The notes under the pieces are model-generated. The model saw nothing but the letters and a program-made list of their open reading frames with translations, had not been told where the DNA came from and ran no database searches. Positions 53,006 to 64,000 of a stretch of 64,000 nt of DNA are shown one piece after another. Each line of letters opens with the position of its first letter. The stretch's first letter is position 1. A program made the translations under genes and the position numbers. This stretch comes from Blepharisma stoltei (Eukaryota > Ciliophora > Heterotrichea > Heterotrichida > Blepharismidae): positions 62,001 through 126,000 of the forward strand of contig CAJZBQ010000061.1 of the NCBI GenBank assembly GCA_914767885.1, given 5' to 3'.

Positions 53006-55915
53006 CTAAATCTGCATTTTTTGGAGTAGCTCAAAACGGTCTCTTCCTAATACGTCGTTAATAAACTTGATATCCTCTTCAGAAAGTTTTCATTCGCCCC
53101 CAGTGAAAACATCACTTACTTGACTTCCTTGCTTCAAATTATAAGCCGTATTAAAGTCCTGCAAAGTAGCTTCTTCCTCTCTGAGATTATTAAATACTCT
53201 AGCACGGTTGCAAAAAAGCAAAGGATTATCGGGTTCAAGGTTGATTGCCTCATCATAGCATTGTATTGCTTCTTGATATCTCTCTAAAACATAAAAAGTA
53301 TTGCCTTTATCATTATAATACTTGGCATTACTTGGATTGATTTTGATTGCTTTGTTATAGCTTTTTATTGCTTCAGGATATCTACCTAATTTATATAAAG
53401 CAGATCCTTTCTTCCAGTAAATATCATTATCATAGGTTGGTCAGATTTCGAGGGCTTTGTCAAAGCATTCGATTGCTTCTATATATCTTTGTAAATCATA
53501 AAAAGCGTTGCCTTTATAATTGTAATAATCAGGATTGTTTGGATTGAGTTTGATTGCTTCATCATAGCATTCGATTGCTTCTAGATATCTTTCCAAAACA
53601 TCGAAAACGGCGCCTTTATTATCGTAAAAAATAGCGTTTGGATTGAGTTTGATTGCTTCATCATAGCATTCAATTGCTTCATAATATCTTTTTAAACGAG
53701 AAATAGCGTTGCCTTTATTGTTGTCTATATAATCATAGCCTGGACTGAGTTTGATTGCTTTGTCATAGCATTCGATTGCTTCTAGATATCTTTGTAACTT
53801 ATAAAAAGCGTTGCCTTTATGATAGTATGCAAAAAGATCTCTTGGATAGAGTTTGATTTCTTCGTCAAGGAAATTAATTTTCGCTAGATTTTCTCCTAAA
53901 GTACTTAGAGCAATATCTTTTACATTGCATTCATCCAGATAAGAAGGATCAATATTAAAATCCTGGTTATTGCATTTTATTGCTTCAATCTTTTGGCCTA
54001 CTCTTTTAAGCGAGATTGACTCATTACCGTAAGCAACATCAATAATTTTTTTCTGATCTAAATTAAAATAAAAATATTCTCTAACCGATTTATAAATCGT
54101 TGAGATCCATATTCCTCCTTTATTATATGAACAATACACTTGATCAGGATGACAATTAATTTTTGATTTTCCTATTCGCTTTCAATTCGAGTATAGGGTT
54201 TTACCCTTAATAGCCCGATAAGAGCAGATTCCCGGCGGAATAATCGAGTTGTCCGACCAAGGCACTAAGTTGGTTGGATCAGCTTGATGATTGCAGAGAA
54301 TCATCTGCCCTTATTGGGCTATTAAGGGTAAAAACCCTATAAAATTCCAATTTCGCTTTCATATATTAATCCATTTTCGCATTCAATCAGATATAGTCTC
54401 TCTATATTTATTAGGATTTTTCATTTGTCTCGACCAAAATCATAAGGTATTATTGAGAAAGAGTCAATATCAATTGAGTATAGCAAAAGATTTCTACTTG
54501 CATATCCAGAAATCAAAATATTTCCATTCAATATTATGCTATTGCATTTCAAGATATCTTTTGACATTGGAGCTAATTGAATTCATCGATTTTGATCTAA
54601 ATCAAATCTACTAGATGGAGCTCAATAACCTCTATTTCATCCTATAAAGCAATAGACGCTGTTGTTGAAATAGATATATGATGATCTCTCATGAGGAGTT
54701 CCAGATGTCAGCACTTCGAATCTACCATTCACATCAATCAGAACTGTAATCCCAGAAAGTTTAGTATTAGCACAACAGAATAGCTTGCCGTTTGGAAGTT
54801 GAGTTATGCAAGGAAATCTCTTTAGTGGTTGTGGAGTCTGCAAGGTCTTGACTTCTTCGGTTTCAGTTTCAGTGTTATATATAATTAAATTAATTCTGTT
54901 GCTTTTATTTCTAGGTATATTATATCTAGGTATATTATAAAGAGATGTCTTTTGTTGATAAGCTTGAATGTAATCTTGGTAAGCTTTCATAAGTGATGGA
55001 TCATAAAAACTAAAATTGTCTTGATATGCTAAGCAAGTTGTTCTGAAATCCATCTCTAATTCTGGATTGTTTGGTCTACTCAAAATCTCAGCTGTTTTAT
55101 TTCTTAAGGTATCTATAGCGTTCAAAGCGCTTTCTGTTTCTTTTTGTTTGCTGTTGAGATCACTAGAAGCAGTGCTTATTTGAAAATTAAGCAAGCTTGC
55201 CTTATTTTCTGGGGGTTTTTTATTGGCTTGTTTGCGTTTTCAGGCTCTTTCAAACTATCACTGTTCTCATTTATTATTAAGGAAATCGAATCCTTAGCGT
55301 TTGCTGACTCTATACTTGTTGGCTTCATAATTTTATTATCCATTTCAAGAGGACTTTGCATATTCTTTTTTTCTATATATGCCCTGGATATTTCTGTAAA
55401 GAAAGGTCTATTTAGACTTTTTAACTTTTGCTTGAATATATAAAACAGCTTTGCGCCATTGTATCAATTTCTGCTAGCTATGGTCATCAATTTTACTTTC
55501 TCAATAGCTTCTTGAGGCTGTAAACTCAATAATCCTAAAATTGGATCTTCTTCTGACTTTAATAGTTTTGTAGCTTGGGAAATCTTTACCAAAAAATCAT
55601 TTATTTCATCTGAATAACAATTGAGTTTGCTTGTGAAATCTCCTAAATCTTTTTCTGAATTATGGCTATAGGAATCTATAATTTTTCTTGTTAACTGCTA
55701 TATTTTGACTTTTCTTTGGTAAGGAATTCAAGAATTGCTTCTTTTGTCCCTACATAAGGCTGCATAAAAATCGATTCAAGACTATGAACTCTATTAGGCA
55801 AGTTTACATGCTCCCCGATATGCTCTCTGCGCAATAAAGTCTCAAGAGAAGAGCATTTGCATGAATGCTCAACCTCATTCATACACCTTGGCTCGAAACA
55901 TTTCTTAGCCATCAT
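53006..55915 (-). pseudogene. Gene 6: B-box-like zinc domain / Kelch / TPR protein, frameshifted
   Basis: The order is an N-terminal cysteine/histidine-rich B-box-like motif (from 55,915; MMAKKCFEPRCMNEVE), a coiled linker, Kelch-like repeats (about 54,830-54,350; ITQLPNGKLFC, NSVYCF, LLLYSIDIDSF) and seven TPR units (about 53,860-53,100; KGNAFYKLQRYLEAIECYDK). TPR and Kelch repeats usually make protein contacts; the pathway is unknown. Compared with gene 10, one base is missing at about 55,699 and another at about 55,225. A foldback insertion (54,192-54,341) leaves the frame wrong by one if cut at TA, and one zinc ligand Cys is replaced (LLRREH versus LLCGEH). It is probably a pseudogene, though the single-base lesions could be sequencing errors. 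Confidence 0.6.
54192..54341. mobile_element. 150-bp foldback IES of the TATAG family in gene 6
   Basis: The inverted ends are TATAGGGTTTTACCCTTAAT and TATAGGGTTTTTACCCTTAA, continuing as TAGCCCxATAA. An inner GTTGTCCGACCAAG/CTTAGT...GGTTGG stretch is less regular. The related gene 10 has no insertion here. Confidence 0.8.
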
Positions 55916-56080
55916 ATAATTATTATCTAATTTATATAAGGATATATTTTTTTTTAATTATAAGAAACAATTTATCTCATCTAAAATTTAATTCCTCAAG
56001 AATTAAGCCAATCGAAGAGAGGCAGAACTTGCTAGGCAATTCTTAGAACAATACTAACTTACTTTTAACTAATCATTTTA
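55916..56080. repeat. Short spacer with the GAGGCAGAACTTG repeat
   Basis: A GAGGCAGAACTTG-containing block (about 56,016-56,070) recurs downstream of genes 8 (about 57,224) and 9 (about 58,388). It marks the 3' edge of a tandemly duplicated unit of about 1.2 kb. Confidence 0.7.
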
Positions 56081-57010
56081 TTAGATTTTTAATTCATTCA
56101 ATCTCTTTTCATTCAAATCAAACTTGAAGTAGTAAGATCCATCTATTCCAATATATATTTCTCCTTTATTATATGAACAATACACTTGATCAGCTCTGCA
56201 ATTGATTTTTGTTGTTTTTCCTATTGGTCTCCAATTCATGTAACTTCCAATTTCGCTTTCATAGATATCTCCTCTATTATCACATTCAATCAAATAAAGT
56301 CTCTCTGCATTTATCAGAACCTTTCTTTTCCATGTAGCAAACTCATAAGGAATTGTCGAGAAAGAGTCAATATCAATTGAGTATAGCAAAAGATTTCTTC
56401 TATAATAATATCCAGAAATCAAAATATTTCCATTAAATATTATACTATTGCACTTGAAATTAGATTTTGGCATCGGAGTTAATTTAATTCATCGATCTCT
56501 AATCAAATCAAATCTACTAGATAGAGTTAAAGTACCTTCATTATCTCCTCCAAAGCAATAGACGCTGTTGTTGAAATAGATGCATGATGATCATTCACAA
56601 GGAGTTCCAGACGGCAGCACTTCGATTCCACCATTTGTATCAATTAGTACTGTATATCCAGAAAGTACACAATTACCAAAACAGAATAGCTTGCCATTTG
56701 GAAGTTGAGTTATGGAAGTTGATAAGTCTAGTGGTTGTGGAGTCTGCAAGGTTTTGACTTCTTGGGTTTTAGTTTCAGTGTTATAAACAATTAAATCAGT
56801 TTCCTCATTATCACGTTTAAGATTATAAAGAGATGTTCCATGCTGACAAGAATTAAGATAATCTTGGTAAGCTTGCATTAGTGGTGGGCCATGAAGACTA
56901 GGATTAATTTGACTCACTGAACAATTTGCTCTGAAATCCATCTCAATTTCTGGATTGTTTGATTTGCTTAAAATCTCAGCTGTTTTATTTCTTAAGGCTA
57001 GTTCTACCAT
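56081..57010 (-). CDS. Gene 7: Kelch-like protein, 309 residues
   Basis: A complete frame of 310 codons from MVELALRNKTAEIL to the TAA at 56,081, with TGA as Trp. It contains the Kelch-like part of gene 6 only: ITQLPNGKLFCFGN, SGYTVLID, NSVYCFGG, RFDLIRDRW, GNILISGY, LLLYSIDIDSFSTIPYEF and NWRPIGK. It ends in a short FKFDLNEKRL tail. It lacks the zinc and TPR domains, so it is either a truncated derivative or an independent propeller subunit. I chose the second ATG (57,010) because the paralogues begin MGGLTLRNK at the same place. It is the middle of a tandem array, with a 275-bp spacer to gene 8. Function unknown. Confidence 0.75.
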
Positions 57011-57285
57011 TATGTCTATTATACAATACAAAGTAACTTTCTAAATTTTTCAGTGAAGCTTGCTATACAAGCAAATTCAATTACTTATAATTTCACCCCT
57101 CGTTAACAATGAAACTACTCATAAGTAAACTTGTGAGTTTGGAGGTATTCAATTGTGGAGCAAATGGTAGTAAGAATTTATGACAAAAAGCAATTTATCT
57201 TACTTTAAATTCAGTATCAATCAAAAAGAGGCAGAACTTGTTAGGAAATTTTTAAAACATTACTTACTTATTTTAACTAATCATT

Positions 57286-58215
57286 TTATGACATTTTTAA
57301 TTCAATCAATCTCTTTTTATTCAAATCAAACTTGAAGAAATAAGATCCCTCTATTCCAATGTATATTCCTCCTTTATTATATGAGCAATACACTTGTCAG
57401 GCTCTGCGAGTGATTATTGATATTCTCCCTGTTGGTCTCCAATTCATGTAACTTCCAATTTCGCATTCATAGATAGCTCCTTCATTGCATTTTATCAAAT
57501 AAAGTCTATCTGCATTTATCAGGATCTTTCTTTTCCCAATTTCAAACCAAAAAGGAATTGCCGAGAAAGAGTCAATATCAATTGAGTATAACAAAAGATT
57601 TTCTCCTATATATCCAGAAATCAAAATATTTCTATCAAGCATAATGCTATTGCAATTGAAATCAGGCCCTGGCATTGGAGTTAATTGAATTCACCGATTC
57701 TGATCTAAATCAAATCTACAAGATAGAGTTAAAGTAGTTTTTTTATTTTGTCCTCCAAAGCAATAGACGCTTTTGTTGAAATAGATGCATGATGAAAATC
57801 TAATAGGAATTCCAGATGGCAGCACTTCGACTCCACCATTTCTATCAACTAAGACTGTAGTTCGAGAATACTTATCGTCACCAAAACAGAATAGCTTGCC
57901 ATTGGGTAGTTGAGATATGCAAGCGGAATAGTCTAGTGGTTTTGGAGTCTGTAAGATTATGACTTCTTGGGTGTCAGTTTCAGTGTTATAAATATATAAA
58001 TTAGTTTTTTTATCAACTTTTCAAATGCTATAAAGAGATGTTCCGATTTGGCAAGTGTTAAGATAATTTCGGTAAGCTTGCATTAGTGGTGGGTCGTAAA
58101 GACTAGGATTGATTTGAGGCGCTGAGCGAGTTTTTCTGAAATCCATCTCTAGTTCTGGATTTTTTGGTCTATTCAAAACCTCAGCTGATTTATTTCTTAA
58201 GGTTAGTCCTCCCAT
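57286..58215 (-). CDS. Gene 8: Kelch-like protein, 309 residues
   Basis: A 310-codon frame, the same length as gene 7, from MGGLTLRNKSAEVL (58,215) to TAA at 57286-57288. Kelch-like motifs appear in the same order (ISQLPNGKLFCFGD, SVYCFGG, RFDLDQNRWIQLTPMP, NILISGY, LLLYSIDIDSFSAIP, NWRPTG). It has TGA-Trp codons and no other interruption. It differs from gene 7 at many positions, so the copies are not very recent. It is likely expressed if the array is. Function unknown. Confidence 0.75.
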
Positions 58216-58453
58216 TATGTTTATTATTACAAGACAAATTAAATTTCTAAGTGTATCATATTGATGGAAAATGAGAACACGATAGTTAGCAGCAGAAATG
58301 GTATTGCACGATTCAATTGTGGAGATAAATGTTAGTAAGGATTTGTGACCAAAAAAATTGTCTTATCTCAAATTCATTTCCAATCGAAAAGAGGCAGAAC
58401 TTGTTAGGCAATTCTTAGAGCACTACTTACTTACTTTTACTAACCATTTTATA

Positions 58454-59377
58454 CTATTTTAATTCAATCATTCTCTTTTCATTCAAATCAAATTTGTAAC
58501 AGTGATATCCCTCAATTCAAAAGTATATTCCTCCTTTATTATATGAGCAATACATTCAATCAACTATATAGTTGATTTTTGTTGTTTTTCCTATTGGTCT
58601 CCAATTCATGCAACTTCCAACTTCACTTTCATACATTTTCCCGTTTTTATCGCATTCAATCAAATAAACTCTACTTGCATTTATCAGGATCTTTCTTCTT
58701 CCTTCAATAAACTCATAAGGAATTGTCGAGAAAGAGTTAACATCGATTGAATATAACAAAAGATTTCCATACCACTTTCCAGAAATCAAAATATTACCAT
58801 TAAACATTACACTATGACATTCATAATCGCCATTTGGCATCGGAGTTAATTGAATTCATCGATTCTGATCTAAATCAAATCTACTAGATAGAGGTAAAAA
58901 ACATTGATTATATCCTCCAAAGCAATAGACGCTTTTGTTGAAATAGATGCATGATGATCATCCACAAGGAGTACCGGATGGCAGCACTTCAACTTGATAA
59001 TTTTAATCAATTAGCACTGTATATCCAGAAAGTAAATGATTACCAAAGTAGAATAGCTTACCATTTGGAAGTTGAGCTATGCAAGTTCTTGAGTCGAGTG
59101 GTTGTGGAGTCTGCAAGGTTATGACTTCTTGGGTTTTAGTTTCAGTGTTATAAATATTTAAAGTAGTTTTTTTGTTTTCATAGTTAAGATTATAAAGAGA
59201 TGCTCCTTGTTGACAAGGATTAAGATAATCTTGGCAAGCTTGTAACAGTGGTGGTTTATAAAGACTAGGATAGAGTTGACTCGCTGAGTAATTTGCTCTG
59301 AAATCCATCTCTAGTTCTGGATTGTCTGGCCCACTCAAAATCTCAGCTGATTTATTTCTTAAGGTTAGTCCTCCCAT
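58454..59377 (-). pseudogene. Gene 9: Kelch-like gene with one in-frame TAA
   Basis: A 308-codon frame from MGGLTLRNKSAEIL (59,377) to TAG at 58,454, collinear with genes 7 and 8. One TAA at about 59,003 falls where the paralogues read V-L-I-D-x-N-G-G. All other motifs are preserved (LFYFGN, SVYCFGG, RFDLDQNRW, NILISG, LLYSIDVNSFSTIPYEF). It is either a young pseudogene or, less likely, a readthrough case. Confidence 0.7.
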
Positions 59378-60596
59378 TACGTCTATTATTGCAACACAAA
59401 GTAAATTTCTAAATTTTTTGGTGAAACTAGATATATAGAAGCTCTAATTTATATAAGGAAAAGATTTATTTAGACGAAGCCTAATTATTCTAAATCTGCA
59501 TTTTTTGGAGCAGCTCAATACGGTCTCTCCCTAATACGTCGTTAATAAACTTGATATCCTCTTCAGAAAGTTTTCATTGACCCCCAGCGAAAACATCACT
59601 TACTTGATTTCCTTGCTTCAAATTATAAGCCGTATTAAAGTCCTGCAAAGCAGCTTTTTCCTGTCTGAGATTATTAAATACTCTAGCACGGTTGCAAAAA
59701 TGCAAAGGATTATCGGGTTCAAGTTTGATTGCCTCATCATAGCATTGTATTGCTTCTTGATATCTCTCTAAAACATAAAAAGTATTGCCTTTATCATTAT
59801 AATACTTGGCATTACTTGGATTGATTTTGATTGCTTTGCTATAGCTTTCTATCGCTTCTGGGTATCTATCTAATTTATATAAAGCAGATCCTTTCTTCCA
59901 GTAAATATCACCATCATAGCTTTGTCTGAGTTTCGATTGCTTTGTCAAAGCATTCGATTGCTTCTATATATCTTTGTAAATCATAAAAAGCGTTGCCTTT
60001 ATTATTGTAATAATCAGGACTTGTTTGGATTGAGTTTGATTGCTTCATCATAGCATTCGATTGCTTCTAGATATCTTTCCAAAACATCGAAAACGGCGCC
60101 TTTATTATCGTATAAATATAGCCTGTTTGGGTTGAGTTTGATTGCTTCATCATAGCATTCGATTGCTTCATAATATCTTTTTACATGAGAAAAAGCGTTG
60201 CCTTTATTATTGTATAAATCACCAGCTGCTCTGGATCTGAGTTTGATTGCTTTGTCATAGCATTCGATTGCTTCTATGATATCTTTGTAAACGATAAAAA
60301 GCGTTGCCTTTATCATAGTATAAACTAGCATTGCTTGGATTGAGTTTGATTTCTTCGTCAAGGAAATTAATTTTCGCTAGATTTTCTCCTAAAGTACTTA
60401 GAGCAATATCTTTTACATTGCGTTCATCCAGATAAGAAGGATCAAGATTAAAATCCTGGTTATTGCATTTTATTGCTTCAATCTTTTGTCCTACTCTTTT
60501 AAGTGCGATATGCTTATTATAGTAAGCAGCATCAATAAGTATTTTTTGATTTAAATTAAAATAATAATATTCTCTAGCCCAATTATAAATCGCCAT

Positions 60597-61203
60597 TTAC
60601 TCTTTATCCTTTAAAACAAAGCAAGATATAACTAAATTTTCATTATTAGTTAATACGCCACTATTAATTGGTATCAAAATTATTTACACAAAAAATTATT
60701 ATTTTTATTGATAAAAAAAATAAAAAAAAAAAATTTTAGAAAATTTATCGATCAAAGTGCTAATTTTGTTTAAATAAGATGTTATTATATACTCTATTCT
60801 TTTTAAAATAAAGTAAGAAATAAGTAAATTTTTTTAAATTTTATAAAGAATTCCTATTGAATTTATATCAAAACTATTTAAATAAAAAATATCATTTTTA
60901 TCAAAAAAAACAAAAATTTTTTTGAAAATTTTAAAAAAAAAAAATTAATTTTTTTTTAAAATTTACAATCAAGGATAATAAATTTATTTAAATAAGATGC
61001 TCTTTATACTTTTATCTTTAAAAAAGAGTAAGATATAACTAAATTTTTAATTTTAGTTAATAAGAAACATTTAATTTATATAAAAATTATATATAATTTT
61101 TTTTTTATAAAATTAAATTTTGTTCCAATTTAAAGGGGGGTTAATTTACTAAAAAAGTGGAAATTTTTACCGATATTTTGTTCCAATTTTAAAAGGGGGG
61201 GAG
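60597..61203. mobile_element. 607-bp AT-rich element with CTC..CCTTTAAAA ends (T-N-A flanks) in gene 10
   Basis: The flanks are TTA (60597) and TGA (61204). The inverted ends are CTCTTTATCCTTTAAAAC and CTCCCCCCCTTTTAAAATTG. Removal joins G-I-W-I-S to M-A-I-Y-N-W-A-R-E-Y, aligned with gene 6 (GIWISTIYKSVREY). Inside, an AT-rich segment with an AAGATATAACTAAATTTT block recurs about three times. Confidence 0.75.
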
Positions 61204-61775
61204 TGAGATTCATATTCCTCCTTTATTATATGAACAATACACTTGATCAAGATTACAATTAATTTTTGATTTTCCTATTCGTCTCCAATTCGAGAAACTT
61301 CCAATTTCGCTTTCATAGATTAATCCATTATCGCATTCAATCAAATATAGTCTTTCTACATTTATCAGGATCTTTCATCTATTTCGACTAAATTCATAAG
61401 GTATTGTTGAGAAAGAGTCAATATCAATTGAGTATAACAAAAGATTTTCATTTAGAAGCCCAGAAATCAAGATATTTCCATTTATAATTATGCTATTGCA
61501 TTTGTAGTCTCCTTTTGGCATTGGAGCTAATTGAATTCATCGATTTTGATCCAAATCAAATCTACTAGATAGAGATAAATAACCTCTTTTTCATCCTCCA
61601 AAACAATAGACACTCTTGTTGAAATGTATAAATGATGATCACTCATGAGAAGCTCCAGATGGCAGCACTTCGAATCCACCATTCACATCAATCAGAACTG
61701 TAATCCCAGAATGGTTAGTATTATCAAAACAGAATAGCTTGCCGTTTGGAAGTTGAGTTATGCAAGTGAATCTGC

Positions 61776-62173
61776 TTACTCCCCCCCCCCCTCCGTGAGC
61801 GAACAAAACCATTAGAAAAATCGCCATTTTTTGACCAAAAACCCACCCTCCGTGAGTGAACAAAAATTTTTTTAATAGAAAAAATTTTAATGGAAAAAAA
61901 ATTTTGATATATAAGTGATAATTAGTATAATGAAATCTAGAGCTAATTCTGTTTAATTTTAAACAAATTGCGTTTTTTTAAAACATAAATTTTTGCAAAT
62001 TAAATTAATATTTGCTTCCCAATTTTTGCAAATTAGGATTTTTTTTTAAATTTCGAAAAAAAATATTTTTTATAAAATTTATATATAAAATTTTTTTTTA
62101 AAAAAAAAAAATTAACCCCCCTCCGTGAGCGAACAAAATTTTTTTGTTCGCTCACGGAGGGGGGGGGGGGGAG
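61776..62173. mobile_element. MITE family A, copy 4 (TSD TTA) in gene 10
   Basis: 398 bp with TTA at 61776-61778 and 62174-62176. It has the same orientation and four-motif layout as copy 1, with the terminal palindrome at about 62,117-62,170. Excision restores T-P-Q-P-L-S-R-F-T-C-I-T-Q-L, as in gene 6 (TPQPLKRFPCITQL). Confidence 0.9.
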
Positions 62174-62988
62174 TTAGTGGTTGTGGAGTCTATAGCGTTT
62201 AAAGCGTTTTCTGGTTCTTTTTGTTTACTGTCGAGATCACTAGAAACAGTGCTTATTTGAAAATTAAGCAAGCTTGCCTTATTTTCTGGGGTGTTTTTTA
62301 TTGGCTTGTTTGCAAGCCCTTTTAAACTATCAATATTCTCATTTATTATCAATGAAGTCGAATCCTTAGCATCTGCTAACTCTATACTTGCTACCTTCTT
62401 AATTTTATTATCTATTTCAGTAGCATTTTGCATATTCCTTATTTCTAGATAAGCCCCACATATTTCTGTAAAGAAAGGTCTATTTAGACTTTTTAACTTT
62501 TCCTTGAAAATGTAAAACAGCTTTGCACCGTTGTATCAATTTCTGCTAGCTATGGTCATCAATTTTACTTTCTCAATAGCTTCTTGAGGCTGTAAACTCA
62601 ATAATCCTAAAATTGGATCTTCTTCTGACTTTAATAATTTTGTAGCTTGGGAAATCTTTGCAAAGAAATCATTTATTTCATCTGAATAACAATCGAGCTT
62701 GCTTGTGAAATCTCCAAAATCATTCTCTGAATTATGGATATAAGAATCTATAATGTTTCTTCTCAACTCGCTATATTTTAACTTTTCTTTTGTAAGGAAT
62801 TCAAGAATTGCTTCTTTTGTCCCTTCGTAAAGCTGCATAAAAATTGATTCAAGATTATGAACTCCATGAGGCAAATTTACATGCTCCCTGATATGCTCTC
62901 CGCACAATAAAGTCTCAAGAGAAGAGCATTTACATGCATACTCAACCTCATTCATACACCCTGGCTCGAAACATTTCTTGGCCATCAT

Positions 62989-63089
62989 ATAATTATTATC
63001 TATATAGACTTTTCTAATTTCTTATTGTTTATTCTTAAATTTTATCATTTTTATGTATTTTTAAGTTATTGAATGAGATTATAATAAAA
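62989..63089. promoter_or_regulatory. Probable divergent promoter region, 101 bp
   Basis: A short AT-rich spacer between the divergent starts of gene 10 (62,988) and gene 5 (63,090). No defined motif is seen. The call rests on geometry alone. Confidence 0.4.
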
Positions 63090-64000
63090 ATGCTAGGGAT
63101 CTTTATTTTAATCGCTCATGCTGTTTTAGTTCTTTCAGCTTGCCCAAATGATAGTTTAGATGTAGGTGGAAGACTTAGCTGTAATAAGCCAAAATACATG
63201 ACTGACAACCTTATATGTACAGAGGAGTGCCCAACTCGCTTTTCAGATGAATATACTTGTCCTAGCTGCTATAAATATTGTGATGGGCCTGATCCGTCAA
63301 ATACAATTTTATTCACTTTAGAATTTTCTGGTTTTCAAGATTTTACGCTTGACAGAATCCAGGATCCCAGTGGAACAGAATTTTTAAACCCAGGAGGAAT
63401 CTCATTTAATGATCCATCACAAAATTCCCCGTTACCTACCTTAGACCGAGGCTTTTATTTTGCCCCTACATCTGGGATGTCCAGCAGCACAAGCTTTATC
63501 CCAGGTCTTTATTTTATTTTAAATTTATGAATAAAAGCTCTTGATGGTGGAGAAATTTTAAACGTCCTTATTGACCCAATTTCTTATATAAGAATATCTT
63601 CAGTCCTTGGGTTATATCAATTTGATGCTTTGATTAAAGGCTCAGACGGATCACAATATTCTGTTTCAGAGATGAGTGGAAATTCATATTCTTCATCTTG
63701 GCATTATGTGTCAATTTATTTTAGTCAGGATAATTGTAATACAGCATCATTCAGCATTGATGCTGATGGAGGTACAGATTATAGCACGTCATGAGCTGAT
63801 TCTGAGATGAGTTTTCCTAGTGGGACTTATAATTGAAATCTTGGATCTACAAGTACATATAATTCGTTTAAAGGGTTTATTTATTGGCTTCAAACAAGAG
63901 TCGATAATGAAGTAAATAGCCCAACGTCGGCTCCAACGGTTGATTGTGCTGATAAGCAGTACTGAGATGGAACTAATTGCAATGACTGTAATAATTCATG
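63090..64000 (+). CDS. Gene 5: N-terminus of another LamG-like surface protein (runs off window)
   Basis: It begins with a strong signal-like leader (MLGIFILIAHAVLVLSACP). I prefer the ATG at 63,090 over an upstream TTG in frame. A cysteine-rich start follows (ICTEECPTRF), then the first jelly-roll module with S-P-L-P-T-L-D-R-G-F-Y-F (about 63,425), F-I-L-N-L-W-I-K with TGA as Trp (63,530), the S-S-S-W-H-Y-V-S strand and G-F-I-Y-W-L-Q. The first cysteine-rich segment starts at the right edge (DCADKQYWDGTNCNDC). It is clearly a paralogue of genes 1-3. No insertion or lesion is seen in the 911 bp present. Confidence 0.85.

Larger units (their letters stand above)
59490..62988 (-). pseudogene. 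Gene 10: long B-box-like/Kelch/TPR gene, broken by insertions, deletion and indels
   Basis: Collinear with gene 6. The zinc motif (62,988; MMAKKCFEPGCMNEVEYACK, ligands intact) and coiled region run to about 62,190. The Kelch part covers about 61,770-61,210 and the TPR part 60,590-59,490. A MITE (61,776-62,173) and a 607-bp AT-rich element (60,597-61,203) split it. Other lesions are a loss of about 130 codons between N-A-L-N-A-I-D and the TPQPL motif (at 62,190, AGAC microhomology) and single-base insertions at about 60,275, 60,019 and 59,935. Its 3' end plus flank is nearly identical to that of gene 6 (52,950-53,015 versus 59,430-59,500), so the two long genes bracket the Kelch-only copies. 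Non-functional as it stands. Confidence 0.7.

Overview
This window looks like germline (micronuclear) DNA of a heterotrich ciliate, most probably Blepharisma or a close relative. Three observations support this. (1) Long conserved reading frames are broken only by in-frame TGA at positions where paralogous copies carry Trp (TGG), while TAA and TAG still act as stops; UGA=Trp with UAA/UAG stops is the known Blepharisma macronuclear code. (2) The coding regions are interrupted many times by AT-rich or palindromic insertions. Removing them between flanking TA dinucleotides restores the frame and the paralogue-conserved protein exactly, which is how internal eliminated sequences (IESs) behave. (3) The genes are intron-poor, AT-rich and separated by short spacers. 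There are no bacterial-type operons, ribosome binding sites, rRNA, recognised tRNA or CRISPR. The species assignment is inference; no database was searched.

Layout. 1-40,718: three giant paralogous genes in tandem on the minus strand (gene 1, beyond the left edge to 10,217; gene 2, 11,534-26,338; gene 3, 28,005-40,718). Each encodes a secretory N-terminus, 6-9 modules of a LamG-like jelly-roll domain followed by a cysteine-rich furin/EGF-like stretch, a juxtamembrane domain, and a conserved multi-pass C-terminus. Gene 1 has 3 insertions, gene 2 has 16 and gene 3 has 10. 43,520-50,949: a decayed plus-strand relative (gene 4) with stops, frameshifts and an unrelated N-terminus. 52,222-52,524: an orphan copy of only the last C-terminal segment. 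53,006-62,988: a minus-strand tandem array of five Kelch-type genes. The two outer ones are long (B-box-like zinc domain, Kelch, TPR) and broken; the three inner ones are Kelch-only, two of them intact. 63,090-64,000: the N-terminus of another LamG-type surface protein on the plus strand, running off the right edge.

The most interesting content is the insertions. They fall into (a) simple TA-bounded IESs of 53 bp to about 1.5 kb; (b) a MITE superfamily with CTCCCCC-type ends and 3-bp T-N-A target duplications, one of which (TCA) has no TA at its ends; (c) foldback elements beginning TATAG, from a 54-bp perfect hairpin to a 495-bp hairpin whose loop holds 14 identical 21-bp repeats; and (d) GC-richer 0.3-0.55 kb retroposon-like insertions with 6-14 bp direct repeats, several inside gene 3. 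Genes 1-3 read as intact only if every class is removed precisely, so either the elimination machinery accepts very different ends or gene 3 is dead. Coordinates of excision junctions were worked out by eye from reading frame and paralogue comparison.
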